A DNA stretch of 64,000 bases from Lumbricus terrestris (Eukaryota; Annelida; Clitellata; Crassiclitellata; Lumbricidae): contig OX457042.1 of the NCBI GenBank assembly GCA_949752735.1, positions 30,992,116-31,056,115 of the forward strand, read 5' to 3'. Positions 11,837-25,600 of this stretch are shown one piece after another. The position numbers and the translations under genes are program-made. Every line of letters starts with the position of its first letter. The first letter of the stretch is position 1. Below the pieces are notes generated by a model. That model did no database searches. It saw only the letters and a list, made by a program, of their open reading frames with translations, and was not told the origin of the DNA.

Positions 11837-13265
11837 TTATGATGGCTTGCATTCAGACTTCGAGAAGCAGAAAGGGCTTTTATCCGATAAGCCGTTGTAC
11901 CACAGCTCCTTGATCCAGGCCTGTTGGAATGCGCAATAGCTGAATGCCTTTCCTGTAAAAAAATATGTGGAAGACATTTCAGTACATTATATTCATCTTA
12001 CACTTATCTGTTACTTTTCTAAAACTCAGCATCAGTTAAATCTGGTGAAAAGATCAGTTATATATGTATGCATGTGTAAAAAATTGTTTATGATGCATCA
12101 AGGTTGTATTTAGGAGGATGCCTGAACACCCCTCCCAATTAAAAAGTGTAAAAATTAAGTAATGAATTTACTAACACAAAATGTAAGAACTATACTAAGA
12201 GGATTTAATTTTGAAGCACTTATTTCTATGTTAAATTTTACAATAGAATAAATCACGACGATAATCTAATCATGATAAAGATGTGTAAGCTGCTGAAGTT
12301 CTGAATAATTTCAGCAGAGTGTTTACATTGGAAGATTTGAGAACGTTCTTGAACTCAAACAAAAAATGTTGACAGTGGTGTATGAAGATTAACAAAGCTA
12401 ATGCTGACTAAAGGAAATTAGAGCATTTATGTGATGAAATAACTGAAAAAGTCAAAAGATGCAGACAAGTCCACAGGCATAGATTAACTACATCCTAAAT
12501 GTTGACATGTAGTGAGGAAAAAATTGGAATCGGTTGATTCGATTGCTTGTCGGCTTGCTCAAGATTGAGTAAACACCCCTGAAACAAAACCCTCGCTATG
12601 GCCTTGTCATGCATGCATATGGGTCAATACGGCCCGACATGTTATTCGGATGTGCCACAACATGTTTCAGTTGCCAACTTCTATCCACCCTGCACAGATT
12701 TTGAGATAACTGGGCTCGGGAAATTTAATATCACATATCCTTGAATGTTTTACTAGCCAGATATAAATGTTGCAATGTCTAAACGCACAGGACGGCCTAC
12801 AGTAAAACAAAATCGGCCGCCGTTCTTCGTCGTGATAATAGTAGTATATTTGAAATTAATCAAATACCAACCTTCTTTGTAATCATTGGCTAGTCTGGAT
12901 AGCAGTGCTCGTTGGTCATGATCGACGAGATACGCAGATATGTTAACGTAACTGCAAGAAGACTAGTTCGTAACTCCTGTGGACTCGGGCAGCCATCCAT
13001 CCTGTAGATGATTCGGATCGGGTAGCGTGTAAGTCACACCATTCCATTCAATCCTTAGGAGGGTCTGGTGTCGACATCGACCTGTTCCGAGTTGTCCACG
13101 TTCGAAGCAAAAACTGGCAATTGTTGCTGATACAACGCAAATGCCACAGCAACGAGTTCACGTTTAACTCGATAAGTCGTCTTGTGGCCTCTTTCTTTTA
13201 TAAATTTCTTCAAATCGTCTACTTTCCAACGAATAAAGTCACGATTCGTTGATAAGACCAGCCAT
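11837..13265 (-). pseudogene. SAP/SWIM/YqaJ-type transposon gene remnant
   Basis: Exon 1 (12872-13265) begins MAGLINES, then needs a one-base frameshift to continue as DFIRWKVDDLKKFIKERGHK, AELVAV-like RELVAVAFALYQQQ, then in further frames RIEWNGVTYTLPDPNHLQDG and ISAYLVDHDQRALLSRL, ending YKEG at donor AAG|GTTGGT. Exon 2 (11837-11952) reads KAFSYCAFQQAWIKELWYNG, SPFCFSKSECKPS, stop; a later frame has KSASCSC like a SWIM zinc finger. This order is familiar from invertebrate proteins with a SAP-like start, SWIM finger and YqaJ nuclease. Function here is lost through frameshifts and truncation. Confidence 0.6.
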
Positions 13266-13611
13266 TTTCGACTTGTTTATTCACGTTGACCTATGACCTT
13301 TCCCGTCATGTCTCACCGGAAGTTCTAAGGGTGAACTAGCTTATTGCAGATCAGTACAAATCTGGATATGTGGGGTCAGCGACCCTGACTCTTGTCTCAG
13401 TACTTCTAATAGTCCGATAAACAATCACGTTGCCCTCACTTGCATGGACTTCTTAAAGACTATTGTTACTGTGAGACATTCTACCTTGGCAGCAAAGCTT
13501 TCCCAACTTCGCCTTTTAGATAATATCTACAACTGACCTTAGGGATCGGAAACATGAAAGAAGTCAGGCGATGATACTATATGGACTGCCGTACCAACTC
13601 ATCAGACCTTC

Positions 13612-13848
13612 TCATCCGATACTCAATGAAAAAATAATGGTGAAATAATACGCAGAGCCTACGTACGGCCCTGCTGCCTCGACCACAAATGAGTTAATCA
13701 CGGCTCCAAATGAATCTTTCACGGCCCCAACTGGATCAATTGCCTGCATACGGAGTGTCGATCGCGTCCAGACATTTAAATAGGAAAACAGCATCCCAGC
13801 AATGAAGCTGATCAGAACGGTAAAGAAAAACCTTGGACGCGTTGCCAT
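13612..13848 (-). pseudogene. Exon 1 of copy A: membrane anchor without its normal splice donor
   Basis: The frame begins MATRPRFFFTVLISFIAGML and continues FSYLNVWTRSTLRMQ. This is a short cytosolic tail, one hydrophobic type II anchor (about residues 7-25) and the start of a stem. It then diverges from copies B and C after EAAGP and ends in a stop (lowest coordinate 13612). Plus-strand sequence at 13565-13665 matches copy B intron 1 at 26955-27035, which locates the deletion. A phase-1 donor GTATCG occurs close to the end of the frame but is weak. Confidence 0.7.
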
Positions 13849-14511
13849 TATAAACAGCCAGTGAAACCTAATCTGTCGGAATTTCTATTGCGCCCGGACC
13901 GATTCCAGTACAAGAAGGTTTAGTAGAAGGTCAGCAAATACCATTAATCGCAATCCTTGAAGGTCAGTAATGTCCAGTACACGAGATGCTCGTCGACGCC
14001 GCTATTAAAATGTTTGAACTTGGAGAGTCATGTCTTATCATCTGTAATCAAAGCAAAGTGAGCAATATTTATAGCGCCGTTTTCATCGCACTGGAAGTTG
14101 ATTCCAGGTGATTAAACAATCCATAATATGTTTGTATGACGTTGTATCCAGCTAGATCCACGATTGGCAGGATATGTCAGTTCTTAACCAGCTTTCTGTC
14201 AGAATACGCAGCTCTCCGATGCGTGGCAGTTCAGCATCCAATACAACGGTGAACGACTGCGACTCTAAAACATAAGAAACACAGTAAACACCCGTTCCAA
14301 GTGAGTAAGTAAGTAAGTGAAGTATATTCTTTAGCACGACCAGTTGTTAAATAGCACTTTTATGATCAGGTATCACATATAAAATTCTCATCCGACATGG
14401 AAAACTATCAACACTCAACAAGCTCATTAAGAATGTTGAAGACAAATAATTGGTTGACGAAATAAATAGGCATACGGATAAAGCTGTGGCCTATGATCAT
14501 GCATTCAATTT

Positions 14512-14740
14512 GTGTGGTGCGGTGGTGTGGTGGCGGATTCGGTGCCATGGGGCCAGAGAGTTCCAGTTTCGAATACACCTAAAGCCGGACGCCGTCGCGT
14601 AGAGCCCATGAGCAAGTCCACTCGCAATTGCTCGTGCGCTTCGGAGTGAAACTCCGATGCAGTGTCCGCGCTGAAGTCGGGAACCCTATGAGTTGGATCT
14701 TGAAGGTAGGCCTACGCTATGGCACATGCAAAAAATAAGC
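14512..14740 (+). mobile_element. tRNA-derived SINE, family 1
   Basis: Degenerate copy with GGTGGTGTGGTGGCGGATTC and GAGTTCCAGTTTCGAATAC boxes and TGCTCGTGCGCTTCGG body. Flank GCCTATGATCATGC..TTCAATTTGTG is shared with the SINE at 37340-37560 in unit C, so the two are the same ancestral insertion upstream of exon 1. Confidence 0.75.
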
Positions 14741-16021
14741 ACACAAACAATGTACCTGGGTCTGTTCGGTGCAATTCATCAGGTTTTTAGCCATTATTGT
14801 GCAAACGGTATGGACTCATTATCCGACCGGAAAAACAAAATCGACAAAATGCTATGGCACAGAGATCGTAGTGGTCGCTGTCATGCGTGGGACAGTCTTG
14901 CTGTCAAGACTTGAACCAAGAATTTGAACCTCAAGACCAATGCCAAGATCAAGATTTTTCGGTCTCAAGACCAACACAAAAAACTTTGAAAAACGAACTA
15001 GAGCGCAAGACCCTGATGTCGAGGACAACAGGACTGGTATAATTTATAGGAGTAGCTTAATGTCTATGAATATTAATCTAAAAAATTTAAATTCATATAT
15101 TTATTGCTATGCAACCATAAAATATTCGATGCATTAGCCAGCAAACATAATGATGCACGCCCTCAGTTTTGTCGGTTGGTCTTCAGTACGTTAAGTCGAC
15201 GAGTTCATAGCATATCCATGTTATACATAGAACCAGTCTGCCTGAAATCTTTTATGCATCTCCAGTGCCCTTTGACCTAAATTCTCTTCATCTTTTCAAT
15301 GCTGCAACTGATCGTAATCGTAATCTCCAATTTTCTAAAACGCAACACGAAAGCCAAGCGTGGGGCCCCAGCTGATTCACGAGCGCTGCGTTGAGTCAAT
15401 AGGGATATCCGTAAGAGTATAGTCCAAAGAAGGTCCGAGTCGTTTGACGTTCAGTCGAACGACGAATAATCAGCTCAATTCAATTCGATTTTAGTCTGTT
15501 CAAAACTTCAGGCTGGCAAAGCGCAACCTCTTACATCTAGGCCCTAACAAATTTTGCAAAGATTTTATGCTTAACTTGGATTAATGCTACATGTATTAAA
15601 GCAGATGACGTCGCTTTGAAAAAGACATTCAACCACTGTTCAGTTTCTAGTCTTACAGCATTGAACGATCCAAACTGCCAATCAATATTAGAGCGTGTAG
15701 GCCAATCAAAACCGATGTTTTCGTGACTTGTCCGACACCATCAGTATGTCGTTAGTTACATGCCGCGATAGTAGATTGCTTTTAAAGTGAATCGGATTGC
15801 TATTGCCATTAGATCTCGGAAGTATTCGTTGTATTATCCGCCTCAATATAGGTCGACTTCCTTTCTGAGCTCTACCGAAGCACAACGTGCACAGTGTAGG
15901 CTATAAGATATCTAGCAGTAGTCGAGAAGCTTTGCTGAAAGTAGGCCTATCTGCTGTGCATGTGAAAATGAGCCTTTAATGTACGAGCAATTGCTAGGAC
16001 AGCATTATATGGATCTATAGT

Positions 16022-16176
16022 CATGGGCGGTGTTTGGTTTCTGTTCTTGGAGGGGCTAAAGCCTTCTTGGGGGTGGGCTAAGCCCGGGAAAAGATTCCAT
16101 TTACGCGATGAAAAAAATGAATCTGGGTCTTCTTGGGGGCTTGGCCCTCCCTAGCCCCTGATAAACTCCGCCCATG
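16022..16176. mobile_element. hAT-type MITE (family 'CATGGGCGG')
   Basis: Ends CATGGGCGGTGTTT and AAACTCCGCCCATG are flanked by a perfect 8-bp duplication TCTATAGT (16014-16021, 16177-16184). A relative is at 50292-50546. The equivalent site in unit B (~29360) is empty. Confidence 0.85.
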
Positions 16177-16469
16177 TCTATAGTATTAGTTGTTGTTGTA
16201 GTAGTTGTGGTGTTAGTCAATAATAGCAGGCCTAGTAGTCAGTGACACAGCTAGGTTTTCATGGGCCCGTGTGCAGAGGTCCACCTGGGGCCACTGTTTA
16301 GCCTTGTAATTGGGCCGGTAACTTTGCGTTCTTGCAATCAAGATCACCAAAACTAATCAACGGTATTACTCGTGTAATGCAACTCACTCACAGCACCCCA
16401 CTCATCTCGAGCAGCATCTCTTAATTTTTCGGGTCGTGCAAACTCTGCGGAAATGTTCATCGAGAATGC

Positions 16470-18952
<2,483 letters not shown>

Positions 18953-18986
<34 letters not shown>
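18953..18986. repeat. (TG)n(GA)n microsatellite, part 2
   Basis: Right part of the interrupted repeat, about 100 bp upstream of the TATA box of Gly-rich gene A. It is followed by the conserved promoter-proximal segment (GTCAGGTGTTGC...AATTTACGA). Confidence 0.85.
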
Positions 18987-18987
<1 letters not shown>

Positions 18988-19083
18988 TGAGGCCTGTCAG
19001 GTGTTGCACAAGAATTTACGAGGCTATGTGATTGGAATTTACCAATTGCGCACGCACATCCGGTGATAGCTGTGAAGCAATAG

Positions 19084-19090
19084 TATAAAA
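19084..19090 (+). promoter_or_regulatory. TATA box of Gly-rich gene A
   Basis: TATAAAA, 97 bp before the ATG. The same motif at the same spacing (98 bp) precedes the two sister genes, within a conserved proximal region. Transcription would start near 19110-19120. Confidence 0.75.
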
Positions 19091-19180
19091 GCAGGTAGTG
19101 TCGTTGACTTTCAGCAAGCATTTGATACAGTCAACCATCCAGTTGTGTCCTATCGTCTGTAGCTGCTCGAAATATCAGAA

Positions 19181-19393
19181 ATGAAGTCCTTCATTGCTTT
19201 GCTCCTGTTGGCCGTTGCTATTGTTGGACTCACGTCTGGCAGTGGATATGGAGGATATGGTGGATACGGTGGATACGGCGGTGGATACGGTGGTGGAAAC
19301 GGTGGTGGATACGGTGGATATGGTGGCGGATACGGTGGTTACGGAAATGGTGGATACGGTGGATATGGTGGCTACGGAGGATACGGATATTGA
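19181..19393 (+). CDS. Secreted glycine/tyrosine-rich peptide, copy A
   Basis: 70-aa intronless coding region. Residues 1-20 (MKSFIALLLLAVAIVGLTSG) form a signal peptide; the remainder is almost wholly GYGG/GGYGGG repeats with two Asn, so the mature product would be a ~50-residue uncharged Gly-Tyr peptide. Comparable compositions occur in structural secretory proteins (cuticle, adhesive, silk-like) and in nematode caenacin/NLP-type antimicrobial peptides; sequence cannot separate these. Signal peptide, repeat and promoter are conserved in three copies, which argues for a real gene. The stop is followed at once by GTAAGC, a possible 3' UTR splice donor. Reading frames overlapping in other frames or the other strand are shadows of the repeat. 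Confidence 0.85.
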   Translation: MKSFIALLLLAVAIVGLTSGSGYGGYGGYGGYGGGYGGGNGGGYGGYGGGYGGYGNGGYGGYGGYGGYGY

Positions 19394-19404
19394 TATTAGA
19401 AAAG

Positions 19405-20878
19405 GTAAGCCAATCAGAGCAGCTATAGATCACAACTGTAAAAACTAAGACTGAGTTACAAATTTCCTCAATATAAAAAAATCCTTTATAGGACGGGAGC
19501 AATTCATGTAGAGGTGCACAATCGCAAGTGTGACAACCGTAAACTGGAAATTTCCACAGCGCCCACAAAACCAAGTCGCCGGAACCAGCAAATTCACAGA
19601 CGCTCAGTCAAAACAAAATCAATAGGCAGATGGTCAAGATCCGGAGAGTCAGGCGAGGAGTTAGACAGCAATAGACTGCATGCTAGGTGATGCTTGAGTG
19701 CCAGTTATATAAGATATTATATTATTGTTGCTTATGATACGGTCTTTAAAACGTGCACAACTTAACAATAGTATTGAACCCTGTATATAGAAGATGAACA
19801 ACATCACTTGAATCTAAGTCCATTAGGTCCTCTTAAATAGATTGCACAGCCTATGCATGTTTGTTGTTTGTGTAACATACGAGAGAAGACAGATGGTTTG
19901 GTTTCTGGACACTATGCGGATTTAGGTGGTCCATTTGTAGATTGCTTGATTTTTCGATGGGTAGGCACATTGATTGACTGATTGACTAACTGACTGATTA
20001 ACTGACTAACTGACTGACTGACTGAATGACTGACTGAGTTAGTGAAGAACTGACTCTGATCAACACATTCACCAATTACTGATCGAACCCTAAAACGTTA
20101 TAGGCCTATACTGGGTACGTAAATGATTCAAGACCGTGTAGTTGTATATTGTGTAAAAGCAGCTGAAACAGAGTCACTGGATCTAAGACTAGCCTACGGT
20201 TTCCTCACTTCTTTTTTCCTTTGCGTGTCTAGGCCGTTTGTTGTCAGTGCTCAGAAGAATATGGATTTCAACCCGAAACGTTCGATTGTTCAACAATTCT
20301 TTCGCATTATTTAACCTAAGACGATCGCTGCTGTAAAAAGAATACACCGTGAGACTTAAGAACAAAATCAACATTTCGAATACTTTGCAGGAACACTACG
20401 ACAACAGACAACAGACTGAAAACATTAGTAGGAGAACAATGCGAGAACATTGCGGTTGGAGGCTGATACACGATGAGAACGAGGGTTTGGAATTTTTGAA
20501 GACCAATTTTGCGTGCAATTTCACGCTTCGAGAAATTCAGAAAATTATTCTTCCGGTTGCATTACCTGGTACCGTAGCCTATTCTACAGAAAGAGATTGA
20601 TTTATAGGTCGCTGGTTGACAGCTCATTGATTGATCGATCAATAATATTGATTTGTTGACTGATTGGTAATTCTATTGCAACATTTCATGAATAATTTCA
20701 AGAGTTCATAGATTATACCTATACGCACATTTTTCTAGGCTGTTGCCTGCAGTAGGGTATGTTTTGTATGATAGATTTACTCGATCGAGTCACTTCTCTG
20801 GAGTTGGTAATGATTCGCTGAATAATAAAATGTTTTAATCAGCTTATTGCCTTAATATGCTATCAGATGGTCAATATA
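19405..20878. other. Non-coding spacer, 3' part of unit A
   Basis: No gene recognised. It includes a (CTGA)n-like stretch at 19970-20050. The segment 20123-20600 is similar to 30933-31250 in unit B, but reading frames are not conserved between the two, so I do not call it coding. Confidence 0.6.
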
Positions 20879-21672
20879 CACTGTGTCCGGATAAAAAGTA
20901 GCCCCCACAAAAAGTGTAATAACTCGGTCAAAACTTTCAGGATTTGTCTGAAATTTTAAACACAGCAACAGTCACCATATTTACACGAGATTCCAAAGTC
21001 GTTTGCAAATATTCGCGAGTTTGTCAAATTTATGAGCGTTTGCGTTGGAGCACCGAAAAATTGAAGTTTCCAACATGGAAAACCTGAAAGGAAGTGAAAT
21101 TCAGCTATAATATTTATATGGTGTTCAAAATGTCCTCCTTGTTCACGGACACACGACCGTAGACGTAGACGCTATACTGTTTGATGGTCCGGTCGATGAT
21201 CACTTGGTCAAACATCTGCCAATCTTCAATCAGACGCGCCCTACACCCTACGGTTATCGATGTCATGAATACGCGTGAACGAAAAACGCGCCCCTCCAGT
21301 AAATGCACCCGGTACTCCGGATCGAGGTATGGACTGCTGGGCGACCACAGCTGCGAGATATGAAGCCGAGTGTATCCCTGGACAACTACTACGTCTACGG
21401 TCGTGTGTTCGTGAACAAAAAGGACATTTTGAACACCCGATATAGCTGAATTTCACTTCTTTTCAGGTTTTCCATGTTGGAAAGTTCACTTTTTTGGTGC
21501 TGCATTTTAAACGCTCATAAATTTGACAAACTCACGAATATTTCTAATCGGCTCTAGGATCTAGTGTAAATATGGCCACTGTTGCTCTGTTTAAAGTTTC
21601 AGACAAATCCTAAAAGTTTTGACCGAGTTATTACACTTTTTTGTGGGGGCTACTTTTTATCCGGACACAGTG
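20879..21672. mobile_element. Tc1/mariner-like foldback element with ~290-bp inverted repeats
   Basis: TA on both sides (20877-20878, 21673-21674), ends CACTGTGTCCGGATAAAAAG and its complement. The arms run ~290 bp with few mismatches (20879-~21170 and ~21385-21672). Both arms contain, reading inward to outward, a frame ending VYGRV-(F/S)-VNK-(K/E)-DILNT, resembling the last residues of a mariner/Tc1-type transposase; the centre reads DQVIIDRTIKQ on the minus strand, also like that region. The equivalent site in unit B (~31625) is empty. Confidence 0.75.
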
Positions 21673-22699
21673 TAGTATTAGATCTATATTAATGTTAGCA
21701 TTATAGGCCTAATCACATATTAATACTAATAATAAAGTCTAAAAGGAGTTCATTGCTTCATGCTATGAGACGTTCAAGCTTCCGCAAGAGACCCTCGCAA
21801 TTGATCATGCGCTTCACGAGGAAACTCCGATTCCGTATCCGCGCTGTTGTCTCGAGACATATTTAGGCCTAATTGAATCTAGTTAAGCCTAAACTCGACT
21901 GCTTTTTTAAGTCTTACTTTGAATAGCTGTGGTCGGGGTGGGAGCGACTTTGAGTAGGTCTCTTTACGAGGTTCTATGTAAAGTGACTACAACCACCAGA
22001 CCATGGAGTCAGTCCCTTAGGCCTATGTTATTAAACTTGCATGACTATAGGCACTACTGTTGGCTTCGGAACTCACAAAGAGTTTTAGGTGGTCTAACAT
22101 TTTTGTCATCGATTGGTGTGCGGCAAGTCGGAGAAGAGAAACGGAAAGTTAGATTAATGCTACCCAGGTGAATGACAACCATTCGATTAATTGATAAAAA
22201 ATTGAAGTATCTGTCAATAATTCAATCGAATGACAGTATTCCATGCAGTTAAATTTATTAAGCTGGTGGGAAGGCCTAGTGTCAAAAAAGGAACAAGCTG
22301 GGGCAGAAGGAATTCTTCGTTTAACGGATCAGAAGTTCATTGAATGCCATAAGCAACTAAAAAAGAAATCATTTTTTAAAATTTACACAATGTGAATCTT
22401 GTACAAAGATCAAATTTATATAGCACAGCGCTTTAGTAACCGAACCCAACAACAGTTCATAAATATTCATAAGGATAACTATAACCTTTAGTAATCTAAA
22501 AGTCAATCTTTGTCAGTAATATCCGATTGAAAACCAAGAAGGTCTCATAATTTCGACAGGGCATTATTAATAGACCTAGCTTGATCATGTATTAGACCCG
22601 GCGTTTGGTAATGTACGTTCATCAGACCATAATCGTCTTTACAGTTCTCAGATATTAGTCGCCAGATTTGACTATTAAAGACGTACATGTACATCCCTC

Positions 22700-25600
22700 T
22701 CAGACTTTGGAGTTGATGTTCTGAAGTCCTTTGATGATTCCGTAAGGGTTCATGTGGTAGACGAAGTATTCCATGAGGTACATGCTGCCTGGATCTAGGT
22801 AGTGGAACGAGATGGCGTAGTCGCTCAAAGAATCCACACCCTAATCAAGAAATGAAGCAAAAATCGTAAAATGAACGTTTTAACAGTTTTTTAAATTCAT
22901 TCCAAATGCCTTCGGTCAAAAAATCACGGATCATTATCCCTACCAGACGTCATGACAAGGTCAAATAATAACAGGGCTTTTTTAACGTGCAGTTATACAC
23001 AAAATGTGCAGTTCTAAATGGATTTGTGCAGTTGTAGAAGCACTTCTGTACAGTTAAAACTGGCGAAAAAAGGGTCGTTGTGTTCCGATTGGAAGAAATT
23101 TACTGTGGAGGATAGGAAAGAAGAGAAGGAGTTGTGCAGTTAAAAAATTCCTTAAAAACAGCTCTGAATAATAAATGCAAAGGTTTTGGTAGCACATCTG
23201 CTTGCATAATTATTTCTTTAGACATTCTGGAGTCGTAAGCTCAATACATAGGCTGGTCTTAATCTCCCTCCAGGTAATGCAAAGTAAGGTAACGAAAGAA
23301 TTGTTAAGTACGAAAAGAACTACACAAAAGAACAGGTGAAGTGTCCAATGAGTGATTGCTTGGCTCCCTGCCTCCTTTACTGACTGACTAAATGATAAAA
23401 ATATATATTAGGAAGCTGTTAGTCAACCTGTTTTGTTCCATTGAAAGGGTCGTACTTGTAATACCAGTCCGGATAACCTCCCTCTATGTGAGCTTTCATG
23501 TTAAAACAGTGGAATCTCGTCCTTCCAAGAGCATCCAGCGAATTCCCAAGCTTCACTCCCAAAGACTCCATGCACTTCCCGAAATCTACATCTTCTGACC
23601 CGGAATCAAACTTGCAACCCTGTATCTGGTTGCTTCTCTGCCCAAACCTCCTCAGGGCTTCTCTGCTCGCAATGTAACCGGCCCCGCCACTGGTATATCC
23701 TTGATTTAGGAACATTGAAAACGTTTGACCGAAGAACACAGGCGAATTGTGATCCTGCGCCGATAGAAAGTAGCGCAGGTTTTCCATTATGACGTAAGTA
23801 TCGTCATCACCCTTCAGGAACCAATCGTAGTCGTTCACGTAGTGTTTGTAGGCGTGGTCAAACGCCTCGCGTGTCTTGTCACCAAGCTTATTTCGTCCGT
23901 CCGTTACGTTTAGAATGAGCGTTGGAAGATTTTCATGAGCAGTTCGGGTCACAAAGAGAAGTTTGTTGCATCGTTTGCCCCATGTTGCATTGACATGGAT
24001 CGCTTTTGTCTGATGGTTTGCAGGGTAGGTCATAACTAGACAAAGGATTTTGATGTTTTTGAGTAGACTGTCGGCTACTGTTGTATCATCTGAAAAGAAA
24101 TTGTATCTTAGTGTGAAAATAAATCATATACCTAAAAAATGGCGTTTTCCGTAAGTGGAATTTACATAAGACTATGTCGGGTTTAGCCTCTTCGCAATGT
24201 AATGTAATGTAGGCCTATAGGTCTAAGTCACCGTGAATTCGTCAGCGCCCACAAAAGTCACGCCTGTGAGACCAGCTTCTTGGCCGGTGTCACGAAATAG
24301 AGTATCCCCGTATTAATAGTATCCCCAGATGAAGAGAAGTAGAAAAAAGCCACTTCCGAGTGTTTTTATTTTTTGCAAATTAACTTCCATCTGCTTTGTT
24401 TTCAACAATGACAAAGGATTTTGCAGGTATGTTCGTTCCTACAAAATAATGTTGCTTGCTTTGGTTCTAGAGCACTTAGAACACTTAGAACACTTAAGAA
24501 CACTTAGAGTCACTAAGTAAGTTCGAGGTACCTTGCTCTGAACATTGTTCAGGATAGGCTATATAGAACAATTAGAGGCACTTTAAACTTTGATTACAGC
24601 ATAATTTTTCAATTATACGCATTTTTAAGTAATGGGGATAGAATGGTTTATCCTCCCCCCCCCCCCCGATAGTCTAGACCGGTTAATTCTATCCGGGGGA
24701 TAGAATGATTCATCCCACCGGATAGCTTTAAGGGGGATAGAATATCACGTGACACCAGCATTATAAGTCTACCAATTCACGTCCACCATAGCCAGGGCTG
24801 CCCTGGTCGTCCTTTGCAAGGTCAAAATCCGGAAGGTCTGGGCCAATAATCAGCGCATCGAAAGGAGGAAATATACATAAATACTCTGTGTTCTGTAAAA
24901 CAGATGCTTTTCATCTGGCGCCGTTAAGAAGACGAATTAAATTCAATAGAAACAAAATCAGTTTGGTCGTCATGCGTTCCTAGGAAAATAATAGACATTA
25001 CCTCGTTCACATTCCTATCAACAAAACTCGCGATTTATCTTAAGAAAAGTATTGCGTAGGCCTATAGACTATCCTACGTTTCACGTTCGCAGTCTTCATG
25101 CAGGCATAGACAAACAGTGGCGGCGCCAGGATTTCAGTTTTGGGGGCTGAAGCCTCCCGGAGGAAATTTTCCATTTTCATCCGTCAAAATTTCTGACGAC
25201 CTTTTTTCGTGATCCGGTCGAAATCTCATGGAAATAAAGCTGTCCATATAAAAGAAACCGGATGGCCTTTTTAAGAGGGGGCTTAACCTTTTATAGTTGG
25301 GCCTAGCCTCCCCTATCCCCCCCCCCTAGCGCCGCCACTGTAGACAAAATTTAATATATCCGTTCGGACTTGTCCTGCGCAAATGAAAAGTGTCTTTCTC
25401 ATGCTTCGTGGTAGGCTGTAAATTGCTTTGCCGCGTTACTTCTTTCCCTTACAACAAATCCTACGCTTCGATGTGCAAATTTATTGTGCTTATAGCCTTA
25501 TAGGTGAGACAATGAACAGTGAACATCGGAGAAGGACTTTCTGACGTATGGCGACGCGCTTGAGATACATGCCAAGGTAGAGTGTCTCACAGCATCAAAA

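Larger units (their letters stand above)
7330..13345. mobile_element. Decayed ~6 kb DNA transposon (ISL2EU-like, THAP + YqaJ-type genes)
   Basis: Inverted, partly decayed ends share CTTCCGG, then CATAGGTCAACG, then GAATAAACA (left ~7365-7400, right ~13275-13320 on the opposite strand). Between them lie a plus-strand THAP remnant and a converging minus-strand SAP/SWIM-type gene remnant. From recollection, ISL2EU/IS4EU elements encode a THAP-containing transposase and a YqaJ-type nuclease. The DDE and YqaJ catalytic parts are not visible here. It sits in intron 1 of C1GALT1-like copy A; units B and C lack it. A hAT element and two SINEs are nested inside. Outer boundaries are approximate. Confidence 0.6.
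2392..13848 (-). pseudogene. C1GALT1-like core 1 beta-1,3-galactosyltransferase, copy A (probably defective)
   Basis: Family role: type II Golgi enzyme adding galactose to GalNAc-Ser/Thr (T antigen synthesis; GT31). Exon 3 is 2392-2532 and ends in SKV-stop. Exon 2 is 3350-4011, 662 bp, same length and phase as in B and C. Exon 1 remnant starts at ATG 13846-13848. Exon 2 keeps NATWGKRCNKLLFVTRT, the SGGAGY loop and GxCMESLG. The acidic motif is GDD (LKGGDDTYV) where B and C have DDD. The exon 1 donor present in B and C (CACGGAG|GTAACT) is absent: sequence after EAAGP runs into what is intron 1 sequence in copy B, so a deletion of roughly 0.5 kb removed it. Intron 1 holds a ~6 kb transposon. 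Without another donor exon 1 cannot join exon 2 in frame. A novel donor or a different 5' exon would rescue it. Confidence 0.75.

Noticed and set aside
20349..20600. 83-codon frame with a counterpart in unit B
   Set aside because: The B counterpart has different frames and stops, so coding constraint is not supported.
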